A stretch of DNA of 64,000 nt from Pleodorina starrii (taxonomy: Eukaryota > Chlorophyta > Chlorophyceae > Chlamydomonadales > Volvocaceae), in NCBI GenBank assembly GCA_030267565.1, contig BRXU01000047.1:496001-560000 (forward strand), given 5' to 3'. The position numbers and the translations under genes were made by a program. Every line of letters starts with the position of its first letter. The first letter of the stretch is position 1. Shown here one piece after another: positions 1-10,000 of this stretch. A model generated the notes under the pieces. The model had not been told where the DNA came from and did no database searches. It worked only from the letters and a program-made list of their open reading frames with translations.

Positions 1-239
1 TCATAGCGGTCGCTAGCCATATCGGTTAGACGGACTGTTCATTCTACCCTTCTATCCCAGAAGCATGATCTGCACAGAACAGGGAGCCATGCCAACAGCG
101 CAACCAGAAACCACCGCAGCCAAGCTAGCGTACAACAGACGTAATACCCACCCAATCCATCAGTCAAAAGCACGGGTCGGAAACGAGAAGGGAGGATGCG
201 GCAGCCAGCGACCGCCCGAGACAGCAGCCAACGACACAA
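1..239. other. No gene seen; left edge of window
   Basis: This may be further 3' sequence of the retrotransposon fragment that follows. No conserved protein segment is visible in either strand. Confidence 0.4.
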
Positions 240-1085
240 CTACCCTTCACCAGCCGGCACCGTGACGAGCGGTGTTCCCGACGATCCGCTGTCACGGGGA
301 CGCGGGGGGTGAAGCGGTGTCCGCCGGCCACAAAATACGACGCGGCCCGACCGATTGGCGAGGAAGGGGTGAGCGGCCAGATTCGTGACCCAGTCTCGGG
401 GGGAGGGGGGGAGGGGAAACTCCCACTGCGGCAAAGGAAGCGAGGCACGACCAGAAATCCGTAACAAATTTCGCCCCGATCCCCACGACGCGTCGGAGAG
501 GCGCGTGGCAGCCGCAATCCCTGCCGCCGCGGCCGAAGCAACGATATCCCACACGCGGGGATGGACCCCGGGGTGTGAGATCTGAGATGACGAGCCACAA
601 ATGGTACCGGTGCAGAGCCACCGGGAACCGGCCGTGGGGGGCCGGCGGGTTCGGGGCGGCTGCGGCAGCAGCTGCCAAGAGCAGAACGACGGTGGCCGGA
701 GCAGACGGAGAGGCGCCGGCCGCGGCAGGGGCAACATCCTCCGGGGCTCCCAATGACAGAAGTTCCACCTTGTCGAGGTTGAGGCGCTGCCCGAAGGTCC
801 GATGGAACAGGTCCACGGCAGCGAGGAAGGGAGGGAGGTGGGCGCGGGATGCCAGGAAAGGGGTGCAGTCATCGGTGTACTGGGAGGCGGGGAAGCAGCG
901 GGCGTCCGCCCTCTCGCCACCGAGGACGAGGCCGTTTCCTCAAAATTTGAATCACGAGAGCAGCGCCTGGGGCACCACGAGTTAGAGGGGCGGCGCCAGG
1001 GGGCAGCCCTGCCGGACCCCCGACCCAACAGGCAACACTGCGGTGACCCACCAGAATTAGTTATCGGCTTCTCTTCCCACAGGCG
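240..1085 (-). mobile_element. Decayed non-LTR retrotransposon reverse transcriptase fragment
   Basis: On the minus strand, around 1029-992, the sequence reads GSGVRQGCPLAP, the conserved RT segment with the R-Q-G-C-P-L signature. At 882-865 it reads QYTDDC, a variant of the catalytic YxDD box (here TDD). It continues as DLFHRTFGQRLNLDKVELLS, the typical 'LNLDKTE' helix after the active site of LINE-type RTs. The order and spacing fit an RT domain, but stops and a frame change separate the first two blocks, so it is not functional. No upstream motif A or endonuclease is seen, and similarity stops near 1085, as expected for a 5'-truncated copy. The 3' boundary at 240 is arbitrary. The element class cannot be settled from this piece. 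Confidence 0.68.
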
Positions 1086-2242
1086 CTTGAGACTTCATTC
1101 CCGAGTCGGCCCGGGCTATATAATTGGCAAGCTTGGTAGTGATCAATCGTCAGCAAATTGCTTCGCTACTTCACTTATCCGAAGTTCCAAACTCTATCCG
1201 CCTGTTACACTCGACGTCATCCTTACGTGTGCTGACCTAGACCAGAAGTGTTTGGCCTGTGTTCAGAACCAACACCGTGCCGGTCCCTCCCATACGCCTC
1301 CTCATGACGGTCGTGAGACTTCCCTCTTCCTGTCGTACAGCGACAGCGACAACCGCGTCAAGACGAGCCATGTGTTGACACTTCCTTCTAGGGTCGAGCT
1401 CTCGACCCTAGTGCTCTCGAGCACCGACATGCGGGCGGCGACGTCCCTGCACCTTGTCGTCTCGCCCACCGGCACACACATGCACTGCGCCTTCATCAGA
1501 GCCAACTGGGATCCCCTCACGAACATCACTCATAGATTGCCTCCCGCTCCCTTGTGCTGCCGAAGGCGATACGATGTCCTGTACCGCCCCAAGGGCTAAC
1601 GGACCCGGTCAAGAAGAACTCCCGGACCACCACGATGCGTCTATCGGTACTCGTTTACCACACCACGGCATGCTATGCCAGTCTCCCCATAAGAGGGCAC
1701 TCAGACGTGAAGCAAAACAACAACAACAACCAGCACGCGGTTCCATGCAATTCTCAAGCAGCACTCTTCAAACCAGGGAAGCTACACTCGTTGTGTACAT
1801 ATAGGTAGAATACAGGGAAGGGGGATATCTTAAGATGACAAAATAACCAACACACTTTTACGCCGTGGCCTAACGAAGAAAAGCTAATATACAAATGTGG
1901 AGACCCGCCACCACCACCACCACCCAGGATGCAAACTAATGCGGGTGGCGTCACCCTACGTGCTTGACACGCACCCCCACGTCACGGGGAAGTGCCTGCG
2001 GTTCTGCGGCGGTTTCCCCTTTGCCCCCGTATACCGTCACAGTGGAACGCGCCGATAGAAGCACCCTAGCGGATAACTCGAAAGCTCCGGTCAAAATTGG
2101 AAGCGCATACGGCGTACAACAAAATGTGGATGAACCAGTCCCTTTTAAAGAGATAGACACTGCTGGTGCACGGGTCCGACCACTCAGGCAGACTGCTGAG
2201 ACAGCTCCCGGCAGCGTCCAGGCCGCATCGCTTCAGAAGTCG
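1086..2242. other. Intergenic; 3' flank of small minus-strand gene
   Basis: No convincing coding segment is present. For the minus-strand gene ending at 2243, a TGTAA-type polyadenylation motif (TTACA on the plus strand) lies at 1205-1209, about 1 kb past the stop. It is a possible but unproven 3' end. Confidence 0.45.
1388..1424. repeat. Two adjacent perfect palindromes
   Basis: CTAGGGTCGAG (1388-1398) is followed by CT and by its exact reverse complement (1401-1411). The last base is shared with a second inverted repeat, GTGCTC-TC-GAGCAC (1411-1424). Both could form tight hairpins with 11-bp and 6-bp stems. They lie between the retrotransposon fragment and the 3' end of the small minus-strand gene. 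The function is unknown. Confidence 0.6.
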
Positions 2243-3908
2243 TCAGAGCAGCATCCGCATCGATACGCGCGACGTCGCCCACAGGGCCGCCAGCAACGCC
2301 CTGCACACATAGTAAAACGGAAGGGCTGAACAGGCTGCATGGCCAAACATCAGATGTTACCCACAGGTATCACGCTTCTCCAAGCTACCGGTAATCCGCA
2401 AGGCCAACTTGACATCGGCCCAAACATCGTTGCATGTCAAGCAACTTGATCTCGCCTGCTGCGAGGCACGCCTGGTCCTCAAGACACTATTCCCCCCTCT
2501 GTCCACGGTCACAGGACATGCCTCACCTCATCAGCCATGGATTCTGGTACACCTGCGTGGTCGTCCCACGGGAAGTTCAAAGGTCAGCAGTGTTCACAGA
2601 AACCGCCACGCCGTTGTGCGTGTCCGACAGCGACGTACCTGCACAGCGCTGTACGTGTAGGTGCTCCACCTGTACACTCGCCTGCCCCACGTGCAGACTC
2701 GTTGGAACCGGGAGCGCTTGAGGGTCTGCAAAACGGGTAGTTCGTTTACTCGAAACCCATTCTGCAAACTTTGCTATGGGCCGAGCCCCAAAAGAGAAGA
2801 ACACGGTATACGGGTCTGCAGTTTTCATTTGGAGTCCCCACAGCAAAGGCTCCGCCTTCCTCAAAGTGGGCACAGCGCCAGTCAAGGGCAGCCCACATCT
2901 CAAAGCTGGGGGGGGGTACGTTCCCGCGGCGAAGCAGACCGTTGTGGCGCGGGTGACGGGCACGCAGCGACGACAACAGCGAAACACCCATCTCTCACCC
3001 GTAATGCGTCCACGAGAGCGGACTGAAGCTCCTTCGGTGTCAACGCCTGTGCCTCCGGCAAGTCCGCAATGCAAGCGGCAACATAAAATGCCATCGACTC
3101 GACCGCATCCTTTTTGTCGATGACGACAAAGCTGTCCTGCAGTCCGTCGCCTGCTGTCCCAGAGGACGACGCGGCCATTTCCTCAGAGGGTGCAGGCTCG
3201 AGGTCTTCCACCATTCGTTCCGACGACCCCGCTGCTTGCGAGTCCTGCGTCGTGTAGAAAGACTCCTCCTTCAGGTTTAGCAGGTCTTTACATAGCCACA
3301 AGGTCAATCTCCTTCCCAGGCCGGGGCTAGGGCTTTGACAGTTTTCGGCGAGGCTTTGACGAGGATGATGCAAACACGGCAACGGTACGTTTACATGTGT
3401 GCTCTCCCCGTGATGTAGCCCACCTGTCGCTGGGCCTTTCCCCAGCCGGTCCTCCACCGCGCGAGGATGCCGTCCTTATTACGGGCAGGCTTCTCTAGGG
3501 CATTGCAGAAGGCGGGGTCGGCAACGAATTGCTCCAGTTCATGGTAAACCTGTTGATATTGGCGATAAAGCCCAACGTGTCACCCTTCTTCGGATAAGAA
3601 AGCAACCCGTAGGGGAGGACGGCCTCATAGAAAAATCCCAAGGATACAGTCAAGTGGCAAATTGTTGACGACGAAATGTATAATAAAGACTTGCCTCCTC
3701 CGCCAATTCGGTATACAGCTCCTGCTCTGCCTCCGAGCGTGCCTCCATAGCTTCAAGAGAGGTATTTAGTATCAGAGGCTACTAATACCTACAACAGATA
3801 GATGTATGGCCAGCAAAAGTATTGCAAAGGTATGAACCTTGGGCACGTCTGAGTTTCGGAGCACTTACGGCCACGGGCAGAGTTTTTCCTGCTTTGGCAA
3901 TTCGGCAT
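2243..3908 (-). CDS. Small seven-exon gene, unknown conserved plant-type protein
   Basis: Exons in transcript order are 3908-3869, 3750-3695, 3549-3424, 3244-2999, 2725-2639, 2552-2527 and 2300-2243. They total 639 nt and encode 212 residues, and every junction keeps phase. The protein has an acidic N-terminal helix region (VYHELEQFVADPAFCNALEK), a Ser/Glu-rich linker, a segment DSFVVIDKKDAVESMAFYVA followed by LPEAQALTPKELQSALVDAL, and a basic Trp/Tyr-rich C-terminus containing VYQNPWLMRALLAALW. The C-terminal half resembles a small uncharacterised family I know from land plants, whose name and function I cannot give. Intron 2 uses a GC donor (GCAAGT). Exon 1 is the weakest call: the acceptor before exon 2 ends in AAG, and translation could instead start at the Met in exon 2. 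The gene is divergent from SCC2 with 167 bp between the starts. Confidence 0.72.
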
Positions 3909-4075
3909 CCTTGTTAGGACAAGCTTGTTAGGCAGTCCCGTTTCAGAACTAATGTTGCACTGGCCTTTTTGAAATGCACCAGAGGTTCATAGCACGACCG
4001 AATCGCCATCTATTTTGGCGGGCAGCGGCTCAGCCTCGGGATGCGATGCATCTAACGTAGTTACTCCTAGATTTC
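3909..4075. promoter_or_regulatory. Short shared upstream region of two divergent genes
   Basis: Only 167 bp separate the inferred start codons of the small minus-strand gene (3908) and SCC2 (4076). Both 5' UTRs and any core promoter must fit here or overlap the genes. No clear TATA box is visible. This is an inference from the gene models. Confidence 0.45.
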
Positions 4076-7000
4076 ATGCATAGTGTAGCTCACAGAATGG
4101 CCGGGCCGCGCTTCAAACTTGACTTGCTTTCGTATGACGACCCAGCGACCCTTTTACAACTCCCTGTTTCGGAGAGGCCTTCGGGGGGATCCTTGTTGCA
4201 GCATGCTAGCGCTGAGGTGGATGTGGTTATGTCACAGGACCTGCAGCTGCTGGAGGAGTTGGACAAAGTGCTGACTACAACCGACATCTCATACGTGTGC
4301 GTTGTCCCGAGCTACCTCCCGCGGCAGTCGGACCAAGCCTTTAGGATCATGCCGGCTCGTGTGACTTCAGGCACCCGATCAACGCAAATGTGGCACCGAA
4401 ACCCGAGCGGCCCTGCCTCCTGGCCGAGAGTTTGGTCAGCCGAAACCCGTTGCTTTTCAAGTACCACGTGGCGGGTAGGTCGCCATGGCTGAGCCGCGTG
4501 GTACTTCGCCCTTCAAAAAACACTGGGTTTGCCCCCTTGCACACAGACACAGATATCGCTGAGGCTGTCGGTGCCGCTTCTACACCCGGGCCACGCCCCT
4601 CGTCAACCTCAATGGCGATCTCGGCGCAGCACACTCAGCTGGAACCCCGGGAGACGATGTCCGTCCGCAAAGGGGGAGCCGAGGCGGCTCGGGGGATCCG
4701 TGAGGAGCGCGGCATGGTGAGCTGAGGGGCGCCCGGCTCGAGCGTTCCGTTCAGACATGACGGCTCACCCGGGCATTTGGGTCGGGCAATCCTGCGCCAG
4801 AGCACAAGCGGGAAGAAACGTTCGTCTGTTCCTGCAGGCTTCTGACGCGCCCGCCAGCAAAAAACGCCCGCGACGCGCAGCACGACAGGAGACGTACAAC
4901 GTCTTGGCCAAAGACGAGGCCGACGCAGCGGCAGGTGCGTGCCGCGCAGCTTCCTGCGTTTTGGCAATGCAACGCGCTGTCGAGAGTGGATGGATGCGGT
5001 AGATTGTGCGCAAGCCTGCTGCGGCGACCGCGGCACGCAGGGCCTGTGCGCCTGTTGGCTGAGTACTGTGCTCTTGCCGCTCCCGTCCAGCCGTAATTCG
5101 CCTGATCTCACCGGTACACTTGGTTGTCGCACGCAGCCAAGCTGAGCCAGTTCCTGGAGTCGTGCATCGCGTCGGCCTCGAGCCGCGCGCCCGGTGGTGG
5201 CGATGGTGAGGAGGGCGAGGAAGAGGAGGGTCGGAGCCCAGGGCGGCCGCGCCGGATTTTCGACCTGGGCGTCCTGAAGGACCTCCATGGCCGGCTGCTG
5301 GCGGCGCAGCGGCAAGGCTACCTGCGCCTGGCGCCGCAAGCCCAGCTGCACAGCCTGCTGCTGGCGCTCCACAACACCGCGGAGGAGGGCCGCAACCAGC
5401 TCCTCCCGGAGACTGCGGAGGTAAGGAGGCGGCCTGCCCCAGGCCGTCGGCTGGTTGCGACCTGCCCCAGGCCCTCAAAACGAGAGCCGGTGCCACAAGC
5501 TCTCTCTCCTAAACTGAGCGCGCGCGGCTCTCGCACTTCCCGTATCCGTAGCTGCACGCCTTGCACGCATGCGTCGGACCGCGACCCACATCGCGTTCTG
5601 CTTCGCTAACGGCCGCTCGCGCGGCCCTGCGGCTCCTTTCACGCGCGGATCCGGGGCCCCCGCAGCTCAAGTCGGTCTCCGTGGCGCGAGTGGCCGCCGC
5701 CCTGGAGGCCGTGCTGTGCGCTCTGGTGGTGTACTCCACTCCCAAGCTGCCGCCGGCGCTGTACCTGGAGGAGCTGCTGGGCTGCGCGATGGAGCTGGGC
5801 AGGTACCACCTGCAGGCCAACGTGCTGGCGCTGCACGACGCACGCTTCAAGCGCACGTACCGGCCGGGCGACGTCGAGGACGGTGCGTTTTCGGGAGCCT
5901 GGGCCCTGGTCGTGAGCAGGGATGGCGTGTGTTTGGCAAGCGTGTCGGGAGCTGCTGGGCGCAGATGGGAGGATGGGGGCGGAGGGTAAAAGGAAGATAC
6001 CGCAGCGGAGACGGAGACGGCGTTAGCGAACGGACCCGGAACCCGGGGCGGGGGGCGGGCGATCGGCAAAGCGGGTGTGGGAGGAAGGCACAGTGTCGGG
6101 CAGGGCGGTAGGTGCACGTCCTGCGCACCTGGGTTGAATTTGGGTTGTCGTGAGTGTCGCCGGATGTGATGGGTGCCGCGCGTGAAGTATCGTAAAGCTT
6201 GTCGACTGCCGCACTGCGAGGCAGTCACGTCCAGACGCCAGCCTGACTCATTTAGGAGGTTGTCCTGATGCTGCCAGTACATGTACACGTCCATGTCGTC
6301 GACCCCAAAGACACCCTGGCAGCTTCTAGCAGAGCCAGAGCGATTGAAGGCGAACGAGTCTGTAGCCCTCGCCCTCCACTTTTTGAAGCCACTGAGTGGA
6401 CAGGCCACCCTCTTGACCCCTCCACCAGATGGGGATGAACCTGCCAGACCCGCGAAGCCCCCTCGCGGCCGAGGCGCTGCGGCGTCGGCAGCTGCCCGCC
6501 AGTGAGTGGCTGGGGTGGGGCTGGGGTGTCAAGTCGGGGGTAATCATCATCCAATGCCATTCAATGCCACTTGCGTTGGCGCCATCAAAGCGCAATCCTA
6601 CCATACCATGCCGCGGCCGCCCGATTCGCCGTAACGAAGGGTGCTCTCGGCTCGCTGCGGGTTTTTGTTGACACCACGTACTTGCGAAGGCGGGCTTGCT
6701 ATCGTGAGGCGCACCATTGTCGCACGCCCCGCCCAGCAGCGTCCAAATCAGCAGCGTCCAAATCGAGTAACGGTACCCTACCGACGGCGGCTCCCTCTGC
6801 GGCTCGTTTTCGCTCCGCAGCACGCCCCGCTGGACGTCCTTGCTGGTGGGGCAGCTGGAGCAAGCCCTGGCGCTGCTGGCGCAAGTGATGGGCTGCGTGC
6901 GCATGGCGGCGGAGGGCCTCCTCCCGCTGGTCCGCATGTCGCAGCAGACGCTCACCGTCCCCTCGCTGCAGACGCTGCACTACCGCGCCCTGGGTAAGTT

Positions 7001-10000
7001 GGTTGCGGGCTTGTTCAACACCCGGCCGGGTCCCTGGCTGGGGTTGCTTTGGGGCATGTCCAAGGGAGATCGCGCAACTATAATTACACATAACCATCAA
7101 GGAAGGCGGACTTCAGTAAAGTACACCTCTTATTGTTGGGTGTAATTTTAGTTGCGCCGTTTCTGGCAACGGCTTTTGCGCTGTGACGTGGGGCATGCCG
7201 TGAGGGTCTCATGCGATATGCGGCCCAGTGCGCATCCCTGGCCGGCGCCAGGGCGCGTGCGTGCGCGTGCCGCAGCAAAGCGCCGGAGACCCTGACCCTC
7301 CTCTGGGGCCCCGTCCGCCCCCGCAGGCCTGGTGGTATCGATGTTCAGGTACTACCCCGAGCAACGCAGCACCGTGCTTGACGAGTTCATTCAGGGCACG
7401 CTGACCTACCTGAACGCCGGCAGGCACCCGGCGCGCCACTTCCCGCTGCAAGTGAGTGCAAATGCGTGGGCTCGAGGCTCGGCCCCGATCTGGGTCGTGT
7501 TCGATCCGTTGCTGCATGGGGGCCTTGCCGCGATGTGGGTCGCCGCTGGACGCGCTCAGATGCGCGCATCCAGGTGCCCGTGTGGGTGGTGTCCACCGCC
7601 CCCCCAGGGGTTCTAATGTCGGAGAATTCGATGCACGATGCACCGCTAGAAGCATGTGCAAGAAGCTGTGTGGACGGAGCAATATTGATCCAATACCTTG
7701 AATTGGGCAACCTGAACCGTCGCGGGACGCGTCGGAGAGGGGTGGGGCATGGCTGGCTTGTGAGTGTGAGTGTGTTGACCCACATGGCCGCCGCCTGGCC
7801 CCCGCAGATGTCGGACGGGACGTCGAACATCCAGATGGCAACGGCGCTGGTGATGCAGCTGGTGCAGGTGACCGCTGAGCTGCCGCCGGTAGACGCGACG
7901 GGGCCCAGCGCGCTGGAAGCCGCCAGGCTGCCCACCTTCTGGGCCAACAGGTTCTGGCGGGAGGTCTTCAAAAAGTGAGTGCGCGGCGCGTTGACGCTGC
8001 TGCCTTGCCCCGCCCCCCGCCCCGGGTAGGGTAGGGTGGGGGCAACGTTTGGTTGTGGCGGTTTGCTGGGTGGCGGCGGCCAGGGCCTGCGCCCGTGTTG
8101 AGCTGCGCTGCCGCGGCCATCTTTGGATATGTGTGCGACGTGGACTGGGCTTGGGACCGCGGCGGATGCCGCATCGTGGTGAAAAAATCCAGGGTGCGGT
8201 GGGAGTCCAGTCACAATTCATTCCTGGGGTTAGCTACGATTGCGTCGGGGCTGTCCTTGCCATCGGGGGGCGCGCCAGCGCACCCGAGCCGGAACCCCCC
8301 TTGCCCACTGGGCCCCCCGTGACCGCTCAGTCGCCGCTCCGGCGCCCGCGCGACGCTGCTCTCCTGCCCCCCACCTCCCGACCCCCCGACTTCAAGAAGT
8401 GCAACTCCTTTCGCCCAGTTTCGTTCCGCGCGTGATCGCGGCTCAGTTTCCCATCCCTTCTGTCCCCCGGAAACCCCAAAATCGCCTCTTCCTCACCAGG
8501 CTCCCCACCGCTCGCGCCGCCAAGGCGGACACGTCTTGCGATCTCAAGGCCTGGGTGGAGGCGCTGGTAGAGGATCTCCTGGTGGCGTTGCCGCTGCCCG
8601 AGTGGCCGGCGGCGGCGTGCCTCCTGCGCCGCCTGATCCTGCACATCAAGCAGGAGCTCAAGAGCTCGGACGCCGGCGTGCAGCTCGTGTGCGTGGAGCT
8701 GCTGGGCCTTATGACGAGGTCGCTGTTCCTCCTGGCCAAGGAGACCGCGACGCCGGAGGTCGTGCGGACCGTCGCCGCGGCCGTGGAAAGCGCAGTTGGT
8801 GGGTTACTGACGTGGCTATGAATCACCGAGGTCAGGCCAGGCCGCCGCTTACCCCAGGGGCTTGACCGTGGAGTTAAAATGGTCCCGAAATTGAAGGGCT
8901 GGGATCGTCAAGCACGTGTCGTAACCCAAGCGCTAGGCAGGCGGGGCCTGCTGCCACGACCGCAGGAGGAGCCCGGAGAGGGCGGGCGGGTGTCGTTGTG
9001 CGCCGTCGCCGCCGTGCTGTCCCTCCCTCTTGGCCCCCATTTGGCGGCCTGTCTCATCTCTCTCCTGCCCCTTTGTCCCTCTGCCCCTTTGTCCGCCGCG
9101 TTTCCCTCCCTCCCTCCGTCGCCAGCCGCCGCCGGAAAGGAGGCCGCCGCGGCGCCGCCGAGCGACAAGCGGGAGCTGGTGCAGGAGCTGCTGCTGGAGC
9201 ACCTGGCGGCGGAGGCGAGCGCCGATGCGGCGGGGGCTGGCTCCGCAGCCGCCGTGGACGACAGCGGCGAGGGCGGCGGAGGCGGCCCAGCCACCAGCGT
9301 GTGGGGCAGCGCGCGCAAGTTCCTTGCGTGCGACATGCTGCTGGCGCACGAGAAGGCCCTGCAGCAGCTGGGCGAGCCTCTGGATGAGAAGCAGGTGGCG
9401 GAGGCGGTGGTGCACTACCGGCAGGTGTACGACCGCCAGCGCTCGTCCTTGGGGACGTCCACTTCCGGTGCGTTGGGTGCTCAACCTCTCTCCCCGGAGC
9501 CCAGGGAGAGTGGGTCCGAGAGAATGGGTCCCGGCTTTATCGCGGTGTACTGCCTGCGGAGCCGGCGTGCTGTGTGGCGCGCTTTCCTGGACGCGCGGTG
9601 CGCGGCGTCGCTGCAGCGCGCGGCGGCATGAGCTGCTTGGGCCGTTGCAACCCTCAGGAGTAAAGAGGTCGCCATCAACTGACGGCTGCGTGCCCCACAC
9701 GGCCTGCGTCCCGCCTCCCCCTGCTACGTCCACAGATCAACAACGTCCGCAGTGACTCATTGTTTAATAAAGGAGCATATCACTCCCTGACCCCTCTGCC
9801 ACACAGGTCTCCCCGACGTGGACCGAGAAACCGCCATCGTGCTGGGCCGCTGGCTGGTTTCGGAGTCATTCCTGGGCTGCAGCCGCCAGACGCTGCTCAA
9901 GTGGCTGGCGGACGCCGGCGGCAGCGGCCGCACCCGCCAGGAAACCCACGCGGCCAACGTGCGCGCCAAGGCCATAAAGCTGCTGAGCGGGGCCATCGAA

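Noticed and set aside
2577..3074. 165-codon minus-strand frame
   Set aside because: It overlaps exons 4 and 5 of the small gene in different frames and runs across an intron with good splice signals; the spliced model fits better.
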